In this document: positions 1 through 11,602 of the stretch, in pieces
How positions within the stretch are numbered: position 1 is the stretch's first letter
Layout: every line of letters begins with the position of its first letter
From: Panulirus ornatus
Lineage: Eukaryota; Arthropoda; Malacostraca; Decapoda; Palinuridae
Reading direction: 5' to 3'
Assembly (NCBI RefSeq): GCF_036320965.1
Contig: NC_092269.1
Span: forward strand, 33,216,843 to 33,280,842
Length of the DNA stretch: 64,000 nucleotides
The notes under the pieces: generated by a model
Databases searched by the model: none
What the model saw: the letters and a program-made list of their open reading frames with translations, nothing else
Told to the model about the DNA's origin: nothing
Made by a program: the position numbers and the translations under genes

Positions 1-1118
1 CAGGTAGCATAGTGAGAGTGCGCGTATGTGAGAATGGTACAGTGCTTAAGCCCGTGTGATTTTATCGCCCTATATACAGTCCATCAAGCTATTTGAAGAC
101 TATCAGGAGCCACGAAATATAAAGGTAAAGGTCCATTTTGATTTTCCGCGCTTATTGATGATATTTTGACCTAGGATAGAAGTATTAAAATGAATTGTTT
201 CCGCCAGAATTTTTTTTACGGATTCTACGTTTTCCCTGGGCGTGGTTTTAGCCCAGATAATGTTGTAACGAATTTTAGTCCGTAAACTTTCACAAACAAA
301 AGCCTCCAAATGAGTAAAAACTTTTACGAAGCAAAGTATGCACCATGGATAACTTCCAGTGACTAGAAACTCAATTATCTAATTTAATCGTAGTCTCCTA
401 ATTTGTGCTTGAGAGTGCTCTTGGTTTCGTAATTATTTAAACAATATCAGTCCAAGAAAAAAAAAAAGTCTTGCAATGGAACTGAAACTATAAAGTAACG
501 TTATAGTGAAGCCTTTGTTGCCGTACTTGTAACAGCTGGTCGTTGACCGTCATGAAGCTGCATAGAATGGTGTCTATTTTGTTGACAGTCTTACATCCCT
601 GAGTCACTGAAATGCAATGACCAAGTGATGTATGACCGTCAACAAAAACAAGAGCCTAGTGTTTATTACCACGGGAGTTAATGCCAATATTATTGTGTGG
701 GTAGGACTAATTTGTGAAACCCGTCGCCTCGTGGAAAGACGAGGCCCTGATGTGAATACACTTTTAAAGCTCAGTATGATGCAAGAAGTCCCGAGGACAT
801 GTTTATTGGAAGATCAGGAAATACAAAAGTGTGTGTGTCCGTTTAGTTGCAGTTCAAGGCTGTTAGAAAGTGGACGTAATTAGACGTGTGAAGATTCGCA
901 TTTTGGTTGATAATTGATTTTTGTTTTAGCACTTGTATGAAAAATTGATGCTTGATTCTTGGTATGAATCCATGTTCATACAAACTTGTGGTTTTTGAGA
1001 TAGGTAGATGTGATAGGTTCGATCGAAGGTAGGTGAAGCATTTGAACCATATTAAAAACATTGCTGATTACGTGTCCCAACACTGCAAACCATTACTCGT
1101 GAACTCAGCACACTTGCT
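1..1118. other. No gene recognised
   Basis: Unique-looking, AT-moderate sequence. The small open frames on both strands (at most 83 codons) resemble no family I know and have no convincing splice context. It ends in a run of about 22 T at 1120-1141, which could be the reversed A-tail of an old insertion, but no element body can be recognised beside it. Confidence 0.5.
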
Positions 1119-1149
1119 GTTTTTTTTTTTTTTTTTTTTTTGATTTGAG

Positions 1150-1775
1150 GGAGCCTGTTGGTTATGAGTTTAGCCAAGTACCTGCTTGTTAGAGGCAGTT
1201 CATGGAAGAATGCTGGTTAGAGGTTTCGGGGTATATCCTCGACGAGAATTAGTTCGGGGCACTTTATTCATTATAAGTTAAGTATGATACTTAGATGCCA
1301 TTCGTGGCAGACAGTTTGATTGTAAGTCGCTGACTTGGAAGTGACAGTTTGAGGCAGACTGATGGTAAATAAATTCAACGTAGTAACCAACTTTTAAGAG
1401 GTATTTCGGGGATTGGTTATGATATAGTTCTGGACAGACTGTTGGTTACAAATATAGCCTAATAACTTGTCAGAAGTCTTGCTGGGCAGACTTGGTTATG
1501 CATAAACTTAGTTCCTAACTTGAAACAGGCAGCTTGGGGCGGGCTGTTGGTTATGATTTGTTACAAGCATTTTGGGATAGACTCTTGGTATTAACTATGG
1601 CTTAGTTCATGATTTATTAGATACAGTTAGGCAGATTTTTGGCAATGGTTAATGAGTATAGCCTAGCATTGATTTGTTAAATACTGTTAGGCAAATTGTT
1701 GGTAATGTTTGATGAATATAGCGTTGCAAGTAAAGTTCGGGACCGACTTGGTTATAAGTATAGCCTTGTCAAAGC
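1150..1775. repeat. Degenerate tandem repeat, about 50-60 bp units
   Basis: A phrase of the form cTGTTGGTTATgagTATAGCCtag recurs with substitutions near 1155, 1437, 1490, 1547, 1585, 1635, 1693 and 1745. Segments between copies share TTGTTAgAtACaGTTaGGCAGA. Spacing is irregular and copies are highly diverged, so this is an old minisatellite. The small open frame at 1696-1878 is largely made of it and is not proposed as a gene. Confidence 0.55.
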
Positions 1776-1874
1776 GAGTTTTATGCGATATCGTGTTTGT
1801 ATTTTTCATTACGCCAAGTATATAAAGGTATTGCGAGAGGGACCACATTTTCTGATACAGTGTTGTTGTTGCAG

Positions 1875-1951
1875 GTGAGGCTATTCCTGATAAGATGCCC
1901 TAAGCGGGATTTGGCCGCACCTCGACCTGCAGGGTCTACCATCGTGATAAG
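1875..1951 (+). other. Candidate spliced exon (77 nt), function unknown
   Basis: A 3' splice site (gttgttgttgcag, ending at 1874) and a strong 5' splice site (AAG|GTAAGT, intron from 1952) bracket 77 nt. Of the three forward frames only the one starting at the first base is open; it reads VRLFLIRCPKRDLAAPRPAG and on to the donor. I recognise no family. Because the exon itself begins GTGAGG, the 3' site also abuts a usable 5' site, so it may instead be a recursive splicing exon. No flanking coding exon is identified. Confidence 0.25.
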
Positions 1952-2101
1952 GTAAGTTGCCTGACAATGAATGGCCCGTGAGGCTGTTTGAATTTGAATG
2001 CATTAACTATGATATATGAGCCTAAAATGGTAATTTGATGTATAGGATATTCCTTGCCTTGTATACTAGTAGGTAAACTTTTCTCAACTCTTAAAAAAAG
2101 T

Positions 2102-2122
2102 GTTTCTCTCTTACAGGTAAGT
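2102..2122 (+). promoter_or_regulatory. Recursive-splicing (ratchet point) motif
   Basis: A pyrimidine-rich tract, tgtttctctcttacag (2101-2116), is followed without a gap by gtaagt (2117-2122). The juxtaposed 3' and 5' splice consensus is the hallmark of zero-length exons used for stepwise removal of long introns in arthropods. A second perfect donor, gttctag|gtaagt, follows about 50 nt downstream at 2169, as in recursive splicing exons. No parent gene is visible; it would be a + strand gene with exons outside or far along the window. Confidence 0.35.
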
Positions 2123-2229
2123 GCATTTAACAGCTCATCGAGGGACACCTGACACGCCGTTGTTCTAGGTAAGTTGAATCCATTCTCTTTCGTTAACTTG
2201 TATTCCAAAGTGATAACTGACAATACGCC

Positions 2230-2835
2230 GGCAATGTCCACAAGATGGACATTTCTTGTAGTAATGTCAGCAGACTGGTTGGTGGGCCATCTTTGCAAAT
2301 CGCAGTGCAAAGGTCGTGTTCACGGGCTGGACACTACTTGCAGTTTGGTTGCTGGACCATGCGAGCAAATGACAGTACAATGGCAGTGTCCACAGGATGA
2401 ACGATACTATTACTACTGCGAGCAGAATGATTGCTAGACCGCCAGAGCAAAGTGACAATACAAAGGCAGTGTCCACAGGGTGGACACTACTTGAGTATTG
2501 TCTGCAGAATGGTTGCTGGGCCACATTAGCAAGTGATAGTGCAAAGACAAGTGTCTATACGATAGACACTTGTTGTAAGGCTGTTGGCATATTAGTTGCC
2601 GAACCACTTTAGCAAATGACAAAAGCGGTGTCCTCAAGGATGGACACTAGTTGTAGTTTTGTTAGCAGATTGGTTGTTGGGACACTTCATGGTTGGTGGG
2701 ACACTTCAGCAAGATTTGATGAAATGGGCAGTGTCCACAGGATGGACACTCTTTTTGGGAATTTTTGCGAATTGGGTTTCTTGGGCCCCTTTTTGCAAAT
2801 GAATTTCAAAGGCAAATGTCCAAAGATGGGGGCTT
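2230..2835. repeat. Minisatellite with about 82 bp period and palindromic core
   Basis: Each unit carries a near-palindrome related to GTGTCCACAGGATGGACAC. Cores start at 2234, 2316, 2386, 2469, 2551, 2628, 2731 and 2816, so spacings are 82, 70, 83, 82, 77, 103 and 85. The rest of the unit (TTGTAGT..TGTCAGCAGATTGGTTGCTGG..CCAT..GCAAATGACAGTGCAAAGGCA) is also shared. Overlapping open frames on both strands here (for example 2174-2437, 2616-2969 and 1936-2310) are repeat by-products. Confidence 0.85.
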
Positions 2836-2969
2836 GTTTTAAAACCCGTTGGTATTGGGTTGGCCGGGGGCCCCTTTTTGATGTAGTTATGGAACTCCTT
2901 TGTTCTTTTTTTTATGGTCATTCTAGGGAACTCCTCCAACCCCTCGGAATTTTTTTATCCGCCTCATAA

Positions 2970-5895
2970 ATAAACTGCGCTTATTGATAAGTAATTGTTT
3001 GGTTAGGTTGTATCATTTGTTGTACACACACATCGTATGCTAGAGGAGAATTGTCTTAGAACTGTTTACGAATTACGTTTTTAGTGATGAATAGATTTAA
3101 TTCAGATTGAAGTGCAGCGCTGATGAAGTTTGTGTTGTTGGATGACTGGCTGGCTAGTCACGTCCGGGCGTGTAATGCAAGTTTAGATTGTGTAACCACG
3201 CTCGCTGCCAACCCAGACCCCACTGTCCTACAGGTGTCACCGCGCCTGTTGGTACCCTTAAACCCCACTTTCCCTACAGATGTCAGTACGTTCGGTACAT
3301 GCCTGACCCCTTACTTCTTCCCCCATACGTTGTTACCACGCCCATTGCAATCCTAGCTTGCTTCCATTTTCCCAAACTTGTTTCACAACGCTCATCGCTA
3401 CCCTAGGCTAGTTAATTTGCACTTCCCCACACGCACTCTAGGTGAAACAATCTAACATTCCAGTGTCTGCTGAAAAGTATACCGGTAAACTGGATTACAT
3501 GGAAATATAAGCATTTTAAAGGAATTAAGTAGAATACGAAACACATGCATATTACTAAACCGATAATGATAGTATTATTATTAAGTAGCTTGATATTTGT
3601 CGCACTGAAATCTGAGATCGTTTTTAGAATATCGGCAGGCGCTTGGCATGCCAGTTGATACTACCGTATTGCTTTTAGGCAAAAATGCAGATCGCTGTAG
3701 TTGTAACCACACCACCTCGACGCAGAATTCCACCGGTAAATATTTGTCCCACATCGGGAATGGAGTATCCCTTAGATCAATGGTGATTTGCTTTTTAGTA
3801 TATCGGATGATCAGTTGGAGTTTTCGGTGATATAATTTGGAATTTCTGTGCAATATTTTCATGATATACCGTTAAACGTAATGCAACCAGGAATGAAATC
3901 CTATCTTTTTTGTTTATGCAAATGAAAGTGTAACTTTATGTGTATGATATGCATATTGTAAGGGGAATAATTAGTATATTAAGGGTCGCTAGTTTTTTTT
4001 CCCTTTTATCATGTCTTCTAGTTTGTTCATACTTGACATATCGTTTATATATATATCGGATGATTTTCTTTGTGTCATCTTAAGTCACAAGAAATGATAC
4101 ACGAAAGCAGTATTATAGTTTCCAGTGCAAAACTATCGTGTGTTAAACTATAAACGGAAGGCAATGAAAACGTCACCATTCGTGCCTATCATCACTTCCG
4201 CTAACATTACCGCCACGCAGGAAGCATTTGAGGGTTTCACTTGAGCGTTTGCTGGAACACTCTCCCTCTCTAATGTCTTTTAAGTCACTCTGACGTTGCT
4301 CGAGCGGAAGCGTACATAGGTTTGGTACGACGTTCGCTGAGTTTTTATCTCTTGCAAGAATTTTCTTTTTTTTTTTAACGCAAAGGAAAAAATGTGATTG
4401 ATATACTTCGTGAGAAAACGCTTGAAATGATTTGGAATATCTCTTGCAGCGTCAAAAAAAAGTCATGGTTCTCAACCGGGTAAGAAATTGGCATACATAG
4501 ATTTGAGCTAATTTCAGATAATTACGTGTTTGAAATTTTATTAAGCATTTTACATTTGCGAATGCAACTGTAGTAGCTGACTTCTTGAACATTCGTTTTG
4601 CCATGCTGGAGCGTGCCAGTAAATAGCGATACGATTTATGGAGGTTTGAACAATGGCTCTTAAGAGACATTTGGTGCTCATCTTGGTGGACACACTGATC
4701 CAGATGCAGATCATGCTTAACATGCCTTTTAAACTTTTGGCATCATTCTCTCACTCTAATTAACTTAGAGTTGTACATCGATTTTAGGTAACCGAAATGC
4801 TCGTCCTTCATGAAGTACATAATTTTTATATAACTAAACCTGAAATATTACCATTGTACGGTATAGACACTCATGCCAGCAGAGTGACCCCTTTGTTACT
4901 AAATACACAGGTTCTTCGAAATGTGTTGTTTCAAGTTCAAAGTACCGGAAACCACAGGAACAAAGTTGAGGGTCACTTTCCGTATGTGTTCCCAGAGATG
5001 ATGTGCGTCCTTTTAGTGACCGTGGTTCGTAATGTAATTTGACATGTTTATGACAGTGATAGTGTTTCTGCACCTCTCCTGTTGCACGATTCTCGAGCAT
5101 TCAAAAATAAGTCTTTTGGCCTAACATGGAATTATTGTATTTGTAGCCGATCATCATTTTACCGTAGCTTTTGTTAAAATTGTATAATCGTGTCTTGTCT
5201 TTAACCATCGACTGCAAGAAATTGGCTCTCGCTCCCTCGCTTTATATAGCATGTTGTAAAGAAAATGTTCCATTTAACTTCAAGAAGGCAGCTTTTACCT
5301 ATAACATGAGTAAATGAATATTCAACTCATGTGTCTTTGCAGGGTATGAAACCTGCGTTTTTCCTGGATCAAATTCATAATCTTTGTAAGTAATGATAAG
5401 ATTGGATGTAATGTCCTATTATGGAGTAGCTGGTGATTAGTAACGTATTCAGATCGGTTAAACATAGTTTTGTATGAACAATTAATCTCTTAAGCTTGAC
5501 GGTAGGAACCTTGAGCTCACTGTACGACCCTTGGATATGAACTGACTTAAGTCTCTGAAGCATTGTAGTCTCCCGCTCATGGGTCGTACCAACATGCCAG
5601 TCTTTTACAACGTTCGGTTTTCTTCCTCGTGTCATGCATTACTCTGACTTAAAGGCTCATAATTTTCAATAGGTTTATTTGCCTGTCCTGCCTCAGACTC
5701 TTACTCCTCGCGTTCCCACTGTCGGCCACAGTTCCGTCCGGTCTGCTGCCACAGAGTCCATCCGGTATACGTTAAACGCCCCATCATCGTGTAAGTTCTG
5801 TTTATTATCACTCTTCGAATCTCTATCCTAAACTCCGAGTACATGGGGTAGATAAGGTGCATACGCCCTTGATGTGTAATCTTACCTTTTCTTCA
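2970..5895. other. No gene recognised
   Basis: The region holds scattered short open frames of no known family. A C-rich stretch at 3190-3420 contains loosely repeated phrases (ccacgcycryygc, acccyaggctag), probably an eroded repeat. Two diverged direct repeats of tttttagNatatcgg lie near 3625 and 3790. Nothing else stands out. Confidence 0.45.
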
Positions 5896-5899
5896 CGCT

Positions 5900-5920
5900 G
5901 TATATATATGTGTGTATATA

Positions 5921-5985
<65 letters not shown>
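5900..5985. repeat. (TA)n microsatellite
   Basis: About 85 bp of alternating TA with a few interruptions (tgtgta, ttta). The 155-codon open frame across it (5857-6324) begins inside the microsatellite and matches no known protein. Confidence 0.95.
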
Positions 5986-6709
5986 TCTGTGGCAACCAAA
6001 ATTGTAGGGGCAAAAGCATGCTTCCAGTCGGTTATTTTGGTTAAAATCTATGACGAAAAACAATATTCACACGAGAAAATATTGATACAAAATCAGTTTA
6101 ACTCTTATGTCTGCAATTCTTACACTGTAAGGTTGATAGGAAGGAAGGATCATAATAAATCCCAATCATTGTATGATCTCGTAGAAACTAGGAAGAACCG
6201 TACGACACAAACAGTTCTCATTCAGAGAGAGGTGATGGATGGAATTGATAAGGTGAAAGGCATTCAATTCCACTGGTTCCTAGGAAGATGGAAGAGCCAC
6301 CCAAGCCACTCAAGTATAATCTGATAGGAAGCCAGTGAAATTTAGGCTATATAAGGATGAATTGTATTTTCGCATTTGAATTTAACCAGGTTACCATTTC
6401 CATATAGAGAAGATAAAAGTCGATTTAAGAGAGGAAATAATGTTCAGTCCGTGCAAAAAACGTGCATCAGAGTTAGGAGGGGTAGACAAGCATGTTGAAT
6501 AGAGCAATCAAATCGTTAGCATGAGTAAACTGAGTTTGAAGTTACACGAAAGATCGTTCATAGAGAGAGGGGAATGAGCATAGGCAGTGGGAAAGGACTC
6601 CCGGGGACACCACAGTTCACATCATGAACAAGCCGTGCCGCACACAGCAACGATTCACCGCGAAAGAAAGGAAAACAAACTGGTGTAGCACAAAGGAGAA
6701 AAGACAAAG

Positions 6710-6925
6710 GAAGGGAGTTTGGTGAGCAAAGACTTCCTCCACGCTGTCCGAGGCTTTAGACACATTGAGATTGAAGACAAAGAAAGGGGAGTTTAGTAAG
6801 CAAAGACTTGTTCCACACTGTCCGAGGCTTTATAGACGATGAGATTAAAGATAAAAGAAGGGAGTTTAGTAAGCAAAGACTTGTTCCACACTGTCCGAGG
6901 CTTTAGAGATGTTGAGGTTAAAGAA
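6710..6925. repeat. Tandem repeat, about 73 bp, three copies
   Basis: Three copies of a unit with GGGAGTTTaGTaAGCAAAGA, then cTTGTTCCACaCTGTCCGAGG and CTTTAgAgac..TTGAGaTTAAAGA. They start near 6713, 6786 and 6860. Copies two and three are nearly identical, so at least the last duplication is recent. Flanks are A/G-rich. Confidence 0.85.
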
Positions 6926-7439
6926 AATAAGTCGCCAGAATAAAGAAGGGACTGGTACCCAGGGCAACGCTATTTCATGCTAGGCTTATGTTAGGTATGT
7001 ACTCCCAAGTCAGCCTAAACTAAAAAAAAAAAAAAGGGGGGGGGATGTCATATGGTTACCCTTTCTTTCCCGTGTAATGTTTTGTCTTGTCCGTTATCAT
7101 AAATTTCATTGTTTTTCTCATTTCTTCATTTTTGTCTCCTTAATCTTGGTTCTCTTTCCATTACTTTTCTGCATTCCTGTATTTCATGTTGCTTTATGAT
7201 TTTCGTTTTCATAATACTGGGTCGTGTTGATATGGACCATGGCGTTGTTTACATACGTTGCTTCGTTAGGGAAATCCTTAATTATTGGATGTAATCCTAC
7301 GGTCGATGCTTTCACCTGGAAGTAGGTAGTCTCTTTATCTTTTCATCAACAAGGTGAAAGTTCAAACACGGAGTTTATTTCTCTCAGATAAAACACTTGG
7401 CCAGTAATTGGTTGTCGTTATCTATGTGTCGTCATGGAA

Positions 7440-7720
7440 AAGCGCCGATCCTATTGGATAGCGCGGGAAAAAAACACACGCCTGGTGGCGTTGTGCTCCG
7501 TCATCCTTGGCATTCACGTAAGTGATTGGCTTACGTGTCCATTACGTCACTAGTCTGTTCTCCAGTAGAGAGTAAGCGTGGTTGAGGCACTGGGCGGATT
7601 TCCAGAGAGCAGATCATTGTGCGGTTGACAGAGAGACTGGTTGGGTGACAGCGCGATCCGTGGTGCAGCACCAGTTGGAGTTTTTGCGACATTTACTCCA
7701 CACTAATACAGATGGAAAAT
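7440..7720 (+). promoter_or_regulatory. Putative promoter / 5' UTR of the PRR15-like gene
   Basis: This 280 bp stretch has two inverted CCAAT boxes (ATTGG at 7453-7457 and 7525-7529) and a CRE/ATF-like TTACGTCA at 7542-7549. It is more GC-rich and CpG-containing than its surroundings. It lies 200-480 bp upstream of the PRR15-like start codon, as expected for a core promoter. A short open frame at 7712-7933 would fall in the 5' leader. The transcription start cannot be fixed from sequence. Confidence 0.4.
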
Positions 7721-7920
7721 ATTGTACTGACTCATCGTAATGTGACTGGTGATATTTCGTCCTCCTTGGTATGTTGTGTTAAATGTAATCATCAGTACAG
7801 GGGATGGTTGTTGTATACCAAAGCAAGACGTGCTTGGAACCAAATCTATAAGCTTAACTGCAGGGACTGCAAGTATATATATCTATACCCGTGGGAGGTT
7901 TCCGGAAGACAGTCGCAGTC

Positions 7921-8214
7921 ATGGCTAGTGTAATAAAAATGTTTAGCAACTTCAAGAACAACCACCTTCACGGAGGTAAGCGCTCCCCTACCCCGTCAAC
8001 CATGGCCGCCCCACCTGGTAAGGACACCCCAAGGGAGGACCCCGAGGGTGCTGCCACCAACGACATCATGAACCGACGGAGGGTGTCCATCTCCAAGAGC
8101 GGACGCTATAAGGAGAACCACAAGAGGCGGAGTGCACTCCTTGAGGACACCAAGTCGGATGCGTCTTCCAGACCGAAGGATAGCGACAGACAAGAGGTCC
8201 TGGTTAGACATAAG
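7921..8214 (+). CDS. PRR15-like: PRR15-like protein, coding exon 1
   Basis: This exon encodes residues 1-98 of a 151-residue protein. The start is the first in-frame ATG and has G at -3 and +4; the frame is open upstream for a few codons without another ATG. Residues about 23-45 are Pro/Ser/Thr-rich. Residues about 50-75 include RRRVSISKSGRYKENHKR, matching the signature of the PRR15/PRR15L family (basic run, then I/V-S-x-SGRFKEK-x-K-R-x-L). PRR15 proteins are small, hydrophilic and of poorly defined function, linked in vertebrates to epithelial differentiation. There is no signal peptide or membrane segment. The exon ends CATAAG|GCAAGG, in phase 0 with the exon at 11603. An in-frame GGAG|GTAAGC at 7975 could be an alternative donor but would drop the family motif. 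Confidence 0.72.
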
Positions 8215-11200
8215 GCAAGGAATTCTTTCCTAGTTTCCTTTCGTGCATATACTGTATTTCGTATTGTACTTTTTCAAGTTTCCAAGTGAGGTGAAAAACA
8301 TAATCTATTGAAGTGAGTAGCATTCTTCACCGTGGCTTTCAGGAAACTTATGAAGATGCCTTAATTGGCTTGACCTTCAACTGATGATAAAGGGGTTCCA
8401 CTTAAGATTTGAACTTGGAGAGTGGGTCGGCCGAACTTTGTTGTGAGATTCACAGTTCAGCATACTGGACAGATAACGAAAACAAGAAAACCTAGTTTCT
8501 TTTTTTTTTTTTTTTTTGACAGCCTTGCGTGTTGATTGCTTTCGTAAACAATTTCATAAGTGAATGACAACACACTTAAGCTGTTATAAGTACAACACTC
8601 TGATGATCATCATCATCCAGCAGAAATATATGGATTTTACATGTAACCATTGCAGAAAGAGAGAATTTTCTTTTGGTTGCAGCATACTAATTAAATCTCA
8701 GGTGCTAATTCATCTAAGTTTTCAATGTCGGCTCTCCTATACTGATAGTTATGCTGACCTTGCTGTGTCAGATCCTTCGTATAGTACAATTCTACATCAT
8801 ATATCGCATACTAATACAACTCTACTGAAATGTCAGATCCCACATACTGACTATACATACAAGTGTCTGCTTCCTCTCATATTGATATATAATTTTCTAC
8901 ATAACTTTGTTGACTTCAGTTTTGTTTACAGCTTGTTCTTGAATGCAACTGTTGATTTCAGTGTTAGATATCATATAGCTCATCTGACGTAAGTGTAGGA
9001 GCTCTCGTACTAACACACTTGACACCTGTGCTGTTATCATTATCGGGGTCACTTTATACAGAGTCGATGCGTCTGTGGGCTTCCCCAGATTTGTTTCTGT
9101 AACACTTATAATCTCTGACGTGGCAGATGTAGGTGAAGCTGTCCATTTGAACGTGTAGGCACGGTAACAGTAGTGCTGCGCACAAAGGCGAGTGTTATCA
9201 GCAGCGACACCATGGAAGCGGCTGCGTGCACAGCAAACCCAACATTGGGACGGGCCGGTAGTCTTGCTAACCCTGTGTCAGACAGGGACCTAGTAAATCA
9301 ATCATAGGAAAATAGGAGGTTGATTTCATAATGACTAGTAAATTGATCTTGCACGTTATACACTTCCCATGGTCATATTTTGTTCAAATTTTAAGATATT
9401 GAATCCCTTGTCACCGTGTGTGTGTGTGTAGGAACTATGTTGGATTTAATAGATGTCGAATGTAGGACTTGTGAAGCCTCATTTTTCGTGTTAAGCGTCA
9501 ACCATATAACACACAACATATTGATGTCCATTGGATTGCTAATACTTTTTTTTATTTGAAGATTTAGAGAAGTTATCGCGCCTGAACATCAGAAAATTTT
9601 ACTGGTACGCTAAAGCTGTTACATTTATCTCTCATGTAACAGTGGTGAGAGCTGCAGCCAGCTCCAGCAAAAGTTACATGGTGCACGTATTTCGGGGTTT
9701 CATTTCCGTTCTCTTTGTAGCCTACGTCCGGTATAGAATAAGCTGCATCCCGTGTTCCGTTTTCTTCCATAAACGCAAGCTGGAATACCTTGACAAAATT
9801 TCCGGTTCACTGTTGAAAAGCTCGGGGGCACTTTGAAAAAAAAAATTGGTGACGAATACAGATTTAATGTCTGCAGACTCAGGTCTGTTGTAAAAGCAAA
9901 TTACGTTGCTTGCTTAAAATCTTCTTACCTTGTTTGAAAACTGGTGCAGTGTTTAGATATGGTTCTAATAATTGCGTGCCATGTTTTACAGCTCTCATTT
10001 TGTGAGAGTGATTGACTTTATTCCCATGTTTAGAATTTTGCTTAGTGATTTATGCCGTATTGAAATATGTATGAATTGATTTGCTGTATAAAGAATCGAT
10101 GCCCTGTATAAGAAACTGTACCATATGAAGAAACTGGATTCCCTTTAAACGATTTTTGTCATTTAGAGTTTCTATGCAATTCAGAAATTTGATGGCGTGT
10201 TTTGATAGTTTGTTGTCATGCTCCTTGGTTTTGTTCTATAATGTGTATGTATTCGGTACAGCGTCACCAGTAAGATTTTATAATTCGGTTTTGAGTCAGA
10301 ATTGTAGGCTGTCTGAATATCTGAAATGAATTGAAACTCCCTTGCTATAGTTGAGAAAGCACACGGTTAAGAAAAGAAAAATAAAACCGTGTTTAAGAAT
10401 CTGGTTCAGAGTTCATGATACTTTGCTTCATTGAAATATCTGTTCCTTGTGAAAAATGCTTTTAGAAATCTTGCTTGATAAAACGTTTATTTAATCGCAT
10501 AAGATTCGAAGCCTTCTTATTTATCAAAAATTTCATGTACGAGAAAGAATCTTGAAGCTTCTTTCCAGTTTCAAAAATCCTGTGCTAAAGCTAAATGATT
10601 CGGTAACATTTAAAAATACGAAAGCGGAGGAAGTGTAAGTCCCGGACGAAAACAACGAGTCCATGTGTATAATAATGAAACGACGGGGGAAATATTTGTA
10701 CATTGCATTTAGTGAATCAAATCCGGCAAAGTGAACAAAGGAAGGGGCGGGGATTCAGCTATCCCTCCGTTAAAGATGGATAATAACAGTAATAACATTA
10801 TCATGACTGTCAAAAGAACATCCGGGAGAAAAGAACGAAAAAAAAAGATTCAGAAATATAACACCAGAAATGAGGAATGAAGAAAAAGTATATTGAAGCT
10901 TTCGTGTCTTTTCCGAGTGTATGCGTTTACCGTTGTCTTTGACGGGAACTTGATTGACTGTTATCCCCTCCCCGCTTTTCCTACCAAAATTAATGAAATA
11001 GATTTTCGGTCTATGATAAAGGTTATTGTGTTGTCATGAAGAATATCTTGAGAGTTCGCAGCAGAGCCACTCTACAAAGCCCACCGATCAGTGCATGTAA
11101 CCCGCTGAATAATTTGACTAAAAACCTGAAAAGATAGATCGCCTATATCTCAAAAATCATGATGAAAGACAGCTCATTATAACCATCAGCGAAGGTCTGT

Positions 11201-11244
11201 ACTACTGGGGATAAATATGTATTTTACATCATGAGAATATATAT

Positions 11245-11301
<57 letters not shown>

Positions 11302-11602
11302 CTGAAAATGTGAATTAATTTTTTTGGAGACCGATGTCAGTTGGTCTTGCCACAGCTGCGAACTGCGTTATGGCAAAAGTGCATACTTATTAACGGCTTT
11401 ATTACTTTGGAGAAACGTACACAATAATTTACGAAGAGACTGGGCGGTTATTTAGTGAGCCATTTACTGTGGTCAAAGCAAAGTTATATATAGTTCACTG
11501 TACACGAATTTAATTGTATAATAAAGTATAAAGCTAAACTATGAACACACATCATTGGCTGTGGATATATCCTGATATTTTTTTCCCTCTGTTATCTTAC
11601 AG
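8215..11602 (+). other. Intron of the PRR15-like gene (GC-AG type)
   Basis: This 3.4 kb intron is inferred from the phase-0 match of the two exons. The donor appears to be GC (AAG|GCAAGG), since the nearest GT (GAG|GTCCTG at 8197) fits the consensus poorly. The acceptor is gttatcttacag. Inside is mostly unique AT-rich sequence. It includes a 31-codon frame at 9212-9307 with a very good Kozak context (cacCATGG), which could be an alternative first exon or chance, and a (TA)n array at 11238-11300. The 142-codon frame at 8564-8992 matches no known protein. Confidence 0.6.
11238..11300. repeat. (TA)n microsatellite
   Basis: 63 bp of TA with one phase slip, inside the PRR15-like intron about 300 bp before the acceptor. 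Confidence 0.95.

Noticed and set aside
8564..8992. 142-codon frame in the PRR15-like intron
   Set aside because: AT-driven composition rich in Ile/Leu/Tyr/His/Ser with loosely repeated DNA phrases; no family or start context.
9212..9307. 31-codon frame with excellent Kozak context (MEAAACTANPTLGRAG...)
   Set aside because: Too short to support as a gene, with no family and no clear donor; noted in the intron entry as a possible alternative start.
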